From the NCBI GenBank assembly GCA_918026815.1, contig CAKJVC010000192.1, positions 186,001 through 250,000 of the forward strand: a DNA stretch of 64,000 bases, in the 5' to 3' direction. The notes under the pieces are model-generated. The model did not search any database and was not told the DNA's origin. It saw only the letters and a program-made list of their open reading frames with translations. The position numbers were made by a program, and so were the translations under genes. Origin of the DNA: Chalara sp. BL73 (taxonomy: Eukaryota > Ascomycota > Leotiomycetes > Helotiales). Position 1 is the first letter of the stretch. Every line of letters starts with the position of its first letter. Positions 48,500-59,211 of this stretch are shown one piece after another.

Positions 48500-50263
48500 T
48501 ATATAGTTTTAATAGCTTTTTTCTAGATATACTCCGTGTTAATGTACGTGCTTATTGCTTTAGTATTAATTATAACTTTAGTGTTTTTGCTTTTAAGTTT
48601 TACTTTTTTTTTAAACTAGTACAGTTTTAACGTAGCTGCCGCTTGTTTTGGTTTTTGTTTTCGGATAATGTTGCTGTATATAGCGTTTAGCTATATTTTG
48701 TAATCGGGCTTTTTTTTTATTAGCTTGTAAAGCTTATTTTTTTTTAAGTAGTTAAGTTTTTGTTTTTTGTTTTTTGCAAATACTTTGTAGTTAAAGTTTT
48801 TAATTATTTTATACTAGAAGCAACGTTTTTTTTGCTTAACTATTATTTTTTAAGTGTTACTTTTTTCTAGGTGCTGTTTTAGCTTTAAAAGCTTTTTTTT
48901 AGCTGTATATTTTTCGATAGTTTTTTTATTTGCTAGCTTAAACGCTACGCGTTGTTTATTTTTATATATAACTTCGGCTTTTATACTAAAAAGTTTCGTG
49001 TTTATACTTTTTTTTTGCGGCTTTTTTTAATAGTTAAACTTTTTTATATCTGTTAAAAAAAACTATACTTTAGCTTTTTTTTCGAACAAAGCTAGCTTTT
49101 ATTTTTTTTTTATTTCCGGGTAAAGTTTTAGAACTAGTACTAAGCTTATAGTTCTTAAAGCAAAAAAGCCGAGTTTCGAAAGTTGTGTTGCTATTTTTAT
49201 GTTTTCGAGTTTTTTTTTAAAAAACTTATAAAAAAATTTTCGTGCTTTATATTTTTTTATACGTTTTTTTACATAAACTTTTTTAACTTAAGTAGTATTA
49301 GCTTGTTTTTTACTGCTGTTTTTTTTGTAAAACGAAGTTATATACTTTTTTTTGCTGCAAGTATAGCACAGCTTGTTTTTTTTTTTATGTTGCATTTTTT
49401 TTTTAAATATAAATTTCTTTTTTTTCGTAGCGTTTATTTTTATAAGTTTTAGCTAACGGTTTAGCTTTTTTTTTAAGTTACGCTTTTTTTTTTCGTTTTT
49501 GTAATACCGGCGTTTTTTTATAAATTTTTAATTTTTGTAGAAATTACTAATTCTGTTGTTTATTAGCACGGATATTTCGATTAATAATTTTATATTCGTA
49601 AAGTTGTTTATTCGAGCAAGTTCGGCTTAAATATAAACTTTAAGTTTTTTTATATAGTAGCTAATTAAAGCTTGCGTGTTCTAGCCGGTTTAAACAGCGT
49701 GTTTCTTAAATTTTGTAGCGTAAGTAATAGTCGTTTTTGTTTGTTGTAAACTATATAAATGTTGTTCGGCGGTTTTTTTTTTATTTATGTTTCCGAATAC
49801 TGTTTTAATTGTTTTTTTGAATTTCGATTATTTTTTTAACGCTATTTTAGTAGCTGTTATATATTTGTCGATATTTTCGTTATGCTAAAAGTAGTTTTTT
49901 AAAAACAGCATAATTTACTTAGCTGCATTTTTTTTAAAATAAAAAGCAGCAAACAAACAGTAAGCTTTTTTATAAAAAAACTTGTTATTATTAAATTTCT
50001 AATAAATTTCTATTTAAAAAAAAAAAGTTTTAAAATTTTTTTTGTTTTCGTAGTACTTGTTCGGCAAAAAAACTTTCAAAGTTTCCGAAATTTTAACTTT
50101 AATAAGTTTAACGTCGAAAAGCTCGATGTTTCCGTTTTTGTCGGTAGCAGTAGTGTTTAAAGTAACTATTTCTTTTTTTGCTTTCTGTTTTATTGTGTTA
50201 GCGAAAAGACTTCCGGTATTAAATACTATATTGTTTAGTTACTTTAAAACCGAGTGCTTAAAG
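48500..50263 (-). pseudogene. Gag/protease region of the gypsy element (decayed)
   Basis: By position, between the 5' LTR and the reverse transcriptase, this should be gag and protease. Lys/Asn-rich pieces such as NNRNSKKQLKQYSET occur on the minus strand, but I could not see a clear zinc knuckle or a protease DSG. The assignment rests mainly on element order. Confidence 0.4.
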
Positions 50264-50716
50264 TATAACGTACGAAGTAGTTTTAAGTTTAAATAGCTAA
50301 ATTTAAAGCTCGTTAGTTAGTATAGTATATATAAAATAAACTAAATACTGTTTTTTACTAAAAAGTAAAACGTTACATGTATAATAAAAACTATATTGCT
50401 AAACTATAATAAAAGTTAAGCACGAAACTTCTAAACTATAAAACTACAACTATTTATATACTATAGTTAAACGAGAGTTTTTTAGAGTTTCTGGAGTTTA
50501 TATAGACTTTCAAGACTTTTCTAAACTCTATTACGTAACACGGTCGCAGTTTCCAAGAGTTAACAAGCCGTTTGTTCTTTTATTTACTTAAAGTCCTAAA
50601 ACACTGGCTGATCCTGGGACCCACATCCCTAGAATTCCCATTGGTCCTGGGACGCCAGAGCGTCCTGGGGCTCCTCTCCTGGGACCTCAGCAGGTCCCAG
50701 GATTCGGTTCGTGACA
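50264..50716 (-). repeat. Right LTR (5' LTR of the minus-strand element)
   Basis: 453 bp, the same length as the left copy. Here the inner part (50264 to about 50480) is rich in T/A substitutions and the outer part (about 50590-50716) is nearly unmutated and GC-rich (for example CCTGGGACCTCAGCAGG). It begins TATAACG (partner TGTAACG) and ends GTGACA. Confidence 0.92.
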
Positions 50717-50721
50717 AGATG
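50717..50721. repeat. Right 5-bp target-site duplication AGATG
   Basis: An exact copy of 44064-44068. Removing the element and one copy restores the hAT transposase reading. Confidence 0.9.
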
Positions 50722-52156
50722 TTATGATGCGCGAGATGAGCGAAAGTAAGGTTTTTTCAACGCTTTTTTTTTTCTGTAAAATAATAGGCTTTTCTACTGA
50801 CTTTTGCAGTTATTCATGAGAAATACAGCAAAGATTAGGACTTTAAAATTCATCGAATTCGCTGCCAGGGTCATATTATTAACTTAGCTAGTCAGTTTTT
50901 TTTTTATACTGCCGCTGAGGATTCTATCGACGATATTCTCGCTCCAGCTAACAACGCTTGTTAAGATGCTTTTAGAAAGGAGGAATTGAAAAAATAGAGA
51001 AAATTTGGGCCTATTAATAAAGCTTATAATAACGCTAATCTTATTGCGCGTTCTCCAGAACGTCTACAACAATTCAGAGCGATTTCTGGAGGGTGAGTGA
51101 TTCGTCGTAATAACGTAACAAAGTAAGTTAAAACTAGTCAAGTACAATAGTTACTAATTGTTTTTATTTTCAATTAAGTAGCATTCTTTTTTAAAAACGA
51201 TCAAATCGATTTTATTACTTTGTATTCGTGAAACTTTACTTAAATTCTACAAAAAGCACCTCAGCGCGATTCTTTTTCCTGATCGAATTACTAGCGACGA
51301 TTACGTTGAGCTAGAGCGTATTGTAAAGTTTTTTCAGCTTCTCGAAAACGCTACTTTATTTACGGAATTACACAAAGGTACTATAAAAAGATAGTTACCG
51401 AATTTGAAGTTCGTAATAAAGTGTTTTGAGAAAAGCAAAAAGCGCTATAAAAATCACGCTTTTTTTTCAGCGTCGATCAATTTAAGATAAAAAAAGCTTA
51501 ATAAGTATTATATCTTTACAGATAAATCTCTAGTTTACGCTTTTAGTGTTGTATTAAATCCTACTCAGAAATGGGCTTATTTCGAAAAAGCTTGAGCCGA
51601 TTATCTACAGTAGTTAATTTTAATCAAAAAAAAGGTCGAGAATTATTAAAATAAAAAGTACAAAAATAAAAGTAAGTAGTTGAAGATTCCGGCGTTTATT
51701 ACTAACTAATCCGTAATTATAGTCTTTCGTACTACAACAGCTCTTTTTAATTTTCTCGACGTTTAAAAGATCTTTCAAAACGCGTACTTTGCTCATTTAC
51801 AAAAGCGTCGACGTTCACGCTTTCTAGCGCCAAAAAATGAGCTACAGAAATACCTTTTTTTTTTTGCAACTCAAATAGCTTTTGGCGATTTTTTCGACTT
51901 TCGTATTTAGTGGTTATCACAGCAAAAAAAATAGCCAAATCTATCCCAAATAGCTATTGATATTTTAAGAATACTTTCTATGTCGACCGACGCTGAAAGA
52001 GCGTTCTCTAGCGCAAAATTGACTATTACGGATCGTCGTAATCGTTTTTTTATGGCCACTGTAAGTGCTTTGGAGAAAATCAAACAATAAATAGGCGTAA
52101 ATCACTTTATCTACGAAGATCTTCTTAAAGATCAAGAGTTTGTAATAGAGCAAATT
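50722..52156 (+). pseudogene. hAT transposase, C-terminal part (decayed)
   Basis: It continues the N-terminal piece across the retroelement. After a probable intron (about 50744-50810) it has YSKDxDFKIHRIRCQGHIIN (hAT core). Near the end comes the dimerisation region at 51953-52088, IDILRILSMSTDAERAFSSA followed by LTITDRRNRF. Several stops (TAA, TAG) interrupt it. Confidence 0.78.
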
Positions 52157-52369
52157 TAGGTGAGTACTCGTGGCGTTTTAAAACGTGATATTAATTAGGA
52201 ATAGCGTCATTTAGAGTTGGTGTCATAGTATATCGCAGTATAGTATGATACAATATAAGATTGCAAATTTTGCTGTGATACGTATACAAATTTCAAATCT
52301 CATATTGCGTGGTGTATGGTATTGTATTTTAGAGGTCGATATATCACGAGAATACTAACTCGATCACTG

Positions 52370-52377
52370 GAGCAGCC
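52370..52377. repeat. Right 8-bp target-site duplication GAGCAGCC
   Basis: An exact copy of 41914-41921, directly following the CACTG end of the hAT element. Confidence 0.93.
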
Positions 52378-53443
52378 CAGAAGGACAAATATGCCACTTA
52401 CAGTTAAGGATTATTAGTCTCAAGTTATACTCCTTATAACCGACGAGATTCAACCTCTTTCTACCCCAGCAATGACTGAAGTCTTACGGGTCCAGGTGAT
52501 GTACATGTAGTAAGACCCGAGTTTTACCTGTTGTATTATTCAACCATTTGCCAAGGCCCGACACCTTTTATAGTATATATATGATGCTCACGCTCTCTTT
52601 AGAGAGAATTAATTATGCGACTTATTCTTCATTTATCTTATTTCGTCTATTTGAACTCTCATTACGCATTGCATCGTCTTTACTCTTCGATATAGTTACC
52701 TGATTCACGTGACTTCAATAGCCTGGTCAAGCGATATCGGGACATGATGATGCTTCAGCACGTGAGCGTGCACGTGTAGGAGCATACGCTTCGTATTGAA
52801 TGTTACTAGCACAGCGGCTTATATGCAACACTGAATGTAGTCAGCCCCTCCTTATGTAATATTTATGCATAATGTAATGAAGGATTCACCGGGTAATCTT
52901 CTGAACTGGCATGCACGTGGGCAAAGCGAGTTCTCGGCGTGGTCCGAACAAGAAAGCTTAGCGACAACGACGAAGTGGCAAGGGAAGCGTGGGGCCAGAA
53001 CGGGTGGTTATCCGTTCAGACCTGCCACTTTCAACCTACTTCATATATACTAACCTATCTGCTAACTTACGTACTACCTACAATAGCTAACCCGCGTATC
53101 ATGCTCACCCCGACGTTGAAATACACCCACTAATCAGAACGCCCTGCCTGCGCAACCAACCCTTCTCTATCAAACGGCATACCCATGTGCTTGCTTATCA
53201 TGTCTGCCTCCCCTCTAAATGGAACCTTGATTCGAACAAGCGCCCACCTGCATACTCTCTGTTAGTGCAGCTGCTGAATTTGCCCTGGATACTCCGATCG
53301 ACAGGCAGGTTAGATTTTGAACTATGTGCAAGTAGAAGTATAAGTAAATTGTGCTTCCCATGTTCCATTACATTAGATGAAGTTGTTGCCAGGCAAGTAG
53401 ATATCCTCCCCTCTTCTCTCATCCGCGCACGCGAAGACCCGGG
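52378..53443. other. Intergenic stretch with a possible worn solo LTR
   Basis: No gene is supported. Between about 52500 and 52710 a TATA-like run, CTCTCTTTAGAGAG and an ending ATATAGTTACCTGATTCA recall a fungal copia-type LTR, but no clear duplication or partner was found. The right part is the upstream region of the RNase gene. Confidence 0.4.
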
Positions 53444-55134
53444 ATGTCTCGCCTTTCGGTCCTCATTCTTCCGCTTTTGCTCCCTGCCGTGGTGGTTGCG
53501 AGCTGCAACGCGGACAACTGCCTTCGAGCTCTGCGCGCGACCAGTCGTCTCGAGGCAGCGCAGTCGTTTTGCGCAACTTTCACAACTGCTCCCGTGACAG
53601 CCACGAGTGCGATTCCTTCGTTCGCCGTGAATGGTTGCACGGGAAATGTGGCAAGTCGAGTCAGTAGTGCGTGTAGCTGCATAGCTACGACAACACTACC
53701 AGCATCGACTACTGCCCTTGCTACGAGCACGAGTATATCTACTCTTGCACCGACTAGTACGCCTACTGGGCTTCCAACAGGACCCAAGACATGTCTGAGC
53801 CCGCAACTGAGCTGTCAGAATACTACTGTCGTGGAAGACCTTTGCTGTTTCAATGCGCCAGGAGGACAACTTCTCCTGACCCAATTTTGGGATACGGCCC
53901 CTAGCACTGGTATATTCCCTAATTAACGTTTGCTTGGAGCTGGATATTCGCACTATCTCACAAGACAAAATTAACACATTCCTAGGACCCAACAACTCGT
54001 GGACTTTACATGGCCTTTGGCCAGACCATTGCGACGGTACTTATGACGCCAACTGCGATGCGTCACGTGAATATTCAAACATAACAGCGATTCTGCAATC
54101 CTACGGCAAGACCGATTTGTTGGCTTACATGAATACATATTGGAAAGACTATCAAGGAAATGATGAGAGCTTTTGGGAGCACGAATGGGACAAGCACGGA
54201 ACTTGTATCAGCACTTTGGAGCCCAGCTGTTACAACGGCTATACCGGGCAGGAAGAAGTGGTTGACTATTTTGAGATTACTGTGGAGCTTTTCAAAGGTT
54301 TGGGTAGTTATGATGTATGATACCATCTCCATGGCTGAGAACACATTTGAGATGAGCTAACGCATCTCAGACCCTTGCCAACGCGGGCATCATCCCCTCC
54401 ACCACAGTCACATACACTTTCGCTGAGATTCAGGCCGCTTTAACCTTAGCACACGGATTTCCTGTCACTATTTCATGTACCAGCGGCGCCTTGGATCAGA
54501 TCTGGTATCACTACAATGTTCTGGGCAGCGTGCAGACCGGGGAATTCGTTCCTACTTCTCCTGATGGCAGCAAATCAGGGTGTCCTGATACAGGTGTCAA
54601 ATATATCCCCAAATATCTACCCACTCCTACCTCCACGAGCACCGGAAGCTTGCCAACGGTGACTGGTGCGGCTTACTCCGGGAAAGGATTCTTGCAGGCA
54701 TACACCGGTGGGATTAATAAGGGATGTTTGATTAGCGCTGGCACGTGGTATACAACTGGCACTTGTGCGACATATACGGCTGCTACTTCTGGTATGTTGA
54801 TTCTGATTTCACGTATTCGTTCAGCTAGCTGACAGATGACCTTCAGGCGAGGGATTCACACTCACAAGTAGCAAGGGTCCTTGTGATATCATTGCAGGTG
54901 AATTCTCATGTGCGACTGGAAACAGTGCAGGGGTGTTTACGGTACTAATTTCCCTAATAAACCTCCCCCAAATTATGAGACATTACTAACAAGTTACAGA
55001 GTATTAATGGTTTGCTAGCGTACGGCGGACACTCGACTTTCTACGCTGCCGATATTCCTTCTGGGACCGTACAACAAAAGGTTTTTATTACAAGCAATAC
55101 AGTGGAAATTACATTCATTTGGCAGAGCGTGTAA
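53444..55134 (+). CDS. Secreted ribonuclease T2 with N-terminal Cys-rich domain
   Basis: An extracellular endoribonuclease that cuts RNA via 2',3'-cyclic phosphates. Exons: 53444-53909, 53986-54314, 54371-54791, 54847-54941, 55000-55134; 482 codons, 481 aa, phases agree. A signal peptide covers residues 1-19 ([17 protein letters not shown]). Residues ~20-85 form a Cys-rich domain ([10 protein letters not shown] ... FCATF ... SACSC), then a Thr/Ser/Pro linker to ~120. The RNase T2 core has both active-site blocks, [11 protein letters not shown] and [10 protein letters not shown], with their catalytic His. A C-terminal extension of ~120 residues follows a second Thr/Ser linker, as in other fungal T2 enzymes. 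The core is complete, so activity is likely. The N-terminal domain is not part of the standard RNase T2 architecture and may bind a surface or polysaccharide (inference). Confidence 0.92.
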
Positions 55135-56637
55135 AATTTGCGGATGAGAAGTGAGGGAGGGTCCTGAAAGCAGTCATCCAAAAGTAAAGTTTATGCCTCC
55201 ATATGTGTATATTTGAATCACTTCTGTATTACGTTATGTTAATTGCGTTAAGTGGTCAATTACTTAGAACGCTATAGTCGACCAGTTTCAAATATATTAA
55301 AGGTATTTATTAATCTGCACTCCTAGCTCGTTGCTTTAAGTTTCTGAGGTCGCCCTTCCAAAAAGTGAGAATTAGCCCCAAAAGATGGCCTATGAACGTC
55401 TCAGCAATGCTTCAACTTTGTGGCCATGTAATATATGAGAACAATATGGTGTCTTTCATAAAAGTGTTTCTTTCTCTGTTGAGTTATACCGTACGTCACT
55501 CGAGCGTTATGGCAACAGATACAACATTTGGCATGTTCTATACACATGACTCGGATCATCTTGAGCATGCATTGCATATGTGAGGTAACCAGTGGTATTT
55601 GATTTCGCTAAGGCGAAATGGTATGGCTCTTGGTTGGAAGTTTTGGGCAACTCTCAACTAGCCCTGCGAAAGGATATGGATGGTGATGGACACCTACTTA
55701 CAAATCCTTTCGAGATGCCTGAAAATAACATGAGAGACCGGTTTTGAGGATCTCTAAATGTGATTAAGAGGCGGATACATTGCAGGATCCTCAATTGGCA
55801 GAACCTCCGGTGCTTACAGATACAGGTATAAGAAGAATATCAGACCCAGGAATGCAAAGGGGACGTTGGCTTCACATGAGGAGACGGAAACACCAACAAG
55901 CGTAAGGTGGATAAGGCAGTGTGTTACAAATCAACTCCAATTGATGCAAAGACTAATCTCTACCTTTTCTACTACGCTCCGAGCTCTCTACTGATATCCT
56001 CCGGGCCCTGGCGACCTCCCTACGAACTGAAACCTAGAGCTCTACCGAGCCCCCTTATCACTCCTTAGCACATAATAATCTTGCACCTAACAGCAAAGAT
56101 TAACGCGAATGCAAACATTCTGCCCCAGGAAATGCTCCTCAAGGGTTTGCTAGCGCTGGGGCTACTTGACCAGCATTATGTCTATTGTGGGCATGCGAAT
56201 CCACCAATGAACCACGATATAAAATTGTCAGAGTATCGACAGATAACTCCGAGATGTATTGGTGAGGAGCGGGTCGATAACCGCTGTCGATTTGGGTTTG
56301 GTTACTACCGTTAATATTTCCCAGCACTACAATCTAATCGGAGCTCTATGGAATATTTGTTCATTCTGGTTGAGAGACCAAAGTACTTTATTGAGTGCGC
56401 TCCTTTACAGCCCCATATTAACATGCAAGGATCACAAACCCGCCTGCCCTGGAACTTTCAAAGCATCAAGTCATGCCATCAGAATAGTGTCCGCACTCTC
56501 CTAGGTCAACTTAAGCGGTATGGATTCCGAGCATTCTTTGTGAGGTGTCTGTGTCACTTCGACATGAGATATGACTTATTCTATTATTTTCTATTGTCTA
56601 GGCTAATAACGCATATACACCATCCTCTCTTTCAATG
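55135..56637. other. Gene-poor stretch downstream of the RNase
   Basis: About 1.5 kb with short frames but no recognisable domain, repeat or RNA gene. Confidence 0.45.
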
Positions 56638-56868
56638 CTATAGGATAACTCCTATAATTAAGCCTAACACTCCAAGGCTGGCACCAGCTTGAAGTCCTGT
56701 CATAGCAGCATTGGAGGTGTGTGGAGCGATATTAATAGTGGTGCTAGGAGGGATACTAAAAGAAGTTTTCGAAGCGAGGGTTGATGTTCTAGTCTGCGAC
56801 CGGGACGTGGCGAAAGTGGTAGGAGGACTTCCAGCAGTACAGTCCTCAGATGAAATATCCCAAGGCAA
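56638..56868 (-). pseudogene. Possible relic of a GPI-anchored or membrane-anchored protein
   Basis: The minus-strand frame reads ISSEDCTAGSPPTTFATSRS, a Thr/Ser-rich stretch, then a C-terminal hydrophobic tail AGASLGVLGLIIGVIL at the stop. This layout suits the end of a fungal cell-surface protein. Upstream I could not find a matching ectodomain or start. It is probably a leftover 3' exon, or a gene whose other exons I failed to resolve. Confidence 0.3.
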
Positions 56869-57944
56869 AAATAGCCTGGAGTATTATAAATGTCTTGGAT
56901 TGAGGCTGAAATAGTTAACGGCGAAGGAAAACGCCAAATACGTATTAAAGACTTCGGGAGGTATACTGGAAAAGGAAGAGATAACTCTCCAAGTTCTCTC
57001 TGTGTACACACGAATGAATTATCCTTCCCGACTAGCAATTCAAGGTATTCTTAACGCTGGGTTTAGATTGAGAAAGTCCAAATGGTGCAGAAAGGCGTCA
57101 ACTCAGTCTCAGCTGCCTTTGCTGTTTTTCACTTCGCACCTCAGCCGCAACTCAGCCCAGAACAGTTTAGACCCATTACGGTATTCAGCCGTGGCGTTAT
57201 GTTCCGTCTGGCTTCGGATGCGACTGGCGCCAAATGATCAAAATAGACGAATAAAAGTGGTCTGGCAACCTTGGTCGAATTTCGATCAATAGTTCCGATA
57301 TGTAGGTGAGAAGCTACGTTTTTTTGGGGGGGGGGGGGGAACAGACATAATCGGTGTCCAAAACGAATCGCTGTTCTGATAGATAACCCACACTAGGAAA
57401 TGATAACAAGTTAAAAAGGCATTCTGGATCTCACAGCAGTGGGGTTCAAGCTAGGCAGCCATGGCTTTTGGTTACACTAAATACGAATCCTAGTGGCAAT
57501 TGTGCTCCATTACTTCTGAGCACCTCAGCTTCGAGATATTCCATTCGGAGTCCATAGCCTACTTGAGCTCTATATGGAATATTCGGTTATAATACGTATT
57601 ACTCTATTAAACAGAGACTTTGAAACTGCCATGTATTATTTCATAGGCGGTTTACAGCTCGTTCTAGACACTAGAACAATATTTCGGAAGCACAGATATG
57701 CACCGAAAATTGTGCCCAATATGGCATGATGTCCGGTTTGATACAAACTCGCACATATCAATACTTTGGCTTAATATGATAGCCATGGCTATGAAATCAA
57801 ATTAATCAATTCTTGGGATCAAGAAATATGTTAAAATGGGTATATTGCTTCTCTCATGGCTAGAGGCCGCACAGAAATGGGGGTGAGCATTTTGCTATGC
57901 TGAATATCCTTTTACTAACGAAGCTTAGAAATTCTGACATTTTC
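56869..57944. other. Intergenic stretch
   Basis: No gene was supported. It contains the T7G14 homopolymer run at 57319-57339. Confidence 0.45.
57319..57339. repeat. T7-G14 homopolymer run
   Basis: Seven T followed by fourteen G. A long G run is rare in this AT-leaning sequence; it may vary in length or be imprecisely sequenced. Confidence 0.8.
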
Positions 57945-58490
57945 ATGGGCTTCATGTCTTTTTCTTGGTAATATTTCTCGCTGCAGCAGAATAAATCACA
58001 GCTAAAAAGCCCAAGGGTGAAGTCCTGATCTTTCCCATGGGTCATCGGCCCCTGGCTCATAAAACAATTAATGATCCCGAGAGAGCCGTTATTGGGAAGC
58101 AAACTCCTATCTTACATTGGAAAGACGTATGTTATGACATCAAGATCAAAGACGAACAGAAATGAATCCTAGATCATGTACACGGTTCAGTAAAACCTGG
58201 AACGCTGACTGCTTTGATGGGAAAATGTGCTTTCTCCTTTATTACAAATACTGATACCTAGCCTAGGGCGTCTCTTGCCCTGGGAAAGCAATTCTACTTA
58301 ATTGCTCACTACCCATATCACCACGGACGCCATCTGCAGTGACTTGCATGTTGACAATAGACATGGTGATGAGTCTTTCCAACGTGAGATTGTTTATAGG
58401 CGCAACAAGATCTACATCTAGAAACTTCCACAGTCATGGAAGCTCTTATTTTCAGCGAGAATGCACTTATTCTCTGCAGGCGTGAAGGCT
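57945..58490 (+). pseudogene. Fragment of a PDR-type (ABC-G) multidrug transporter
   Basis: The reading covers the end of the first membrane half (LVIFLAAAE), a KPKGEVLIFPMGH segment and the start of the second nucleotide-binding domain (ILHWKDVCYDIKIKDEQ, then VHGSVKPGTLTALMGK). Later pieces match the loop after Walker A (VDNRHGDESFQREI and, after a frame change, LETSTVMEALIFS). Stops at 57992 and 58163 and the loss of the Walker A GxxGAGKTT sequence after LTALMG show it is dead. No other PDR exons were recognised nearby, so only a fragment remains. Confidence 0.72.
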
Positions 58491-59211
58491 GCGTTTGCGC
58501 CGACATTGGCAAGCTGGGCACCAACATTATAAGTCTATTTTGCTGCATCTTCAATCAATTCATCTTCATACTTGTTAATTGTGGATGCGATCCAGGATTT
58601 CCAAAATTGGGACCCAGGCGAAGTACATGTTTGAGGTGGTGGTTAGGTTTTCCAGGGAGTTTGTTCGTGTTCTGATACAATCGTCACTCCAAAAACGGAA
58701 GTACGTCCCCGGATCTCCCCAGGTCTGGATGAATTATCTTTGCAGGGTAGGGGATGGTCTATACTCACCCCGACAGAGCTAAATGTTCCAATATTTGGGG
58801 AGGGCACAATACTAAAATGTTTCGGCAGCCCGCTCTCTGACGGGGGAAGGTCTCCAAGATAAACTGGTGGATTCAGTATAGCGAATGCTTAAAGATTGTC
58901 GATGATTACAGTATTGAAAAGGCTTTCCGATGTAAGAATCGTATATCAATAAAGTATAGCTTCACTAAATCTCACCATTGATTTAAGAAAGAAATCATTA
59001 ATTAGGAATCCGAAGAGCGGGCTTTGGTTGACTGTTAAATCAGCCGTCAAGTTGGAAATTCCACAACATACAAAGCTCACATCATATAACGCAAATGACG
59101 AAGTCGATTTCCTGCATACTAATTACGATACGTCCATGCAAGAAACGATGTTATCAAGGCCACTGATGGTTTGCAAGTACAGCTTTTATCGGCATATATG
59201 CCTCAGCCACC
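58491..59211. other. Relic-containing intergenic stretch
   Basis: On the minus strand at about 58445-58640 a reading KYEDELIEDAAK, one TAG, then TYNVGAQLANVGANAAF is protein-like but unrecognised. It abuts the PDR fragment on the opposite strand and may be another gene remnant. Nothing else was supported. Confidence 0.35.

Larger units (their letters stand above)
44069..50716 (-). mobile_element. Ty3/gypsy LTR retrotransposon nested in the hAT element
   Basis: 6648 bp bounded by two direct repeats of 453 bp each and by AGATG duplications. It lies on the minus strand: the 5' LTR is the right copy and the 3' LTR the left one. In minus orientation the LTR begins TGTCACGAACCG and ends ACGTTACA before mutation. 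A purine tract (GCGGAAAAAGAATAG, minus strand) abuts the inner side of the 3' LTR at 44522. The order of reverse-transcriptase, then integrase C-terminal remnants identifies Ty3/gypsy. The interior is extremely AT-rich with stops in every frame, so the element is dead, most simply through RIP. Confidence 0.93.
41922..52369 (+). mobile_element. hAT-family DNA transposon, interrupted by a Ty3/gypsy element
   Basis: The termini form an imperfect inverted repeat. The left end reads CAGTGAACGAGTTAGTATTG and the right end, complemented, reads CAGTGATCGAGTTAGTATTC. The element is flanked by the 8-bp duplication GAGCAGCC. After removing the nested retroelement and its duplication the transposon is about 3795 bp. 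It encoded one transposase on the plus strand, now in two pieces (from 42801 and from 50722), with a BED-type zinc finger early and a hAT dimerisation region late. Many TAA/TAG stops, often at former Gln codons, show it is dead. C-to-T and G-to-A enrichment points to RIP. The first ~880 bp appear non-coding. Confidence 0.92.

Noticed and set aside
49183..49452. A Phe-rich frame resembling a membrane protein
   Set aside because: Same reason: a T-rich strand produced by C-to-T mutation gives false hydrophobic frames.
42801..52156. Idea that the AT-rich 42-52 kb block is a mitochondrial insertion or a centromere
   Set aside because: LTRs, target duplications, RT and transposase remnants explain the block; no mitochondrial genes were seen.
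56081..56692. Overlapping plus-strand frames of 77-114 codons
   Set aside because: No domain, shifting frames and no convincing start context or splice sites.
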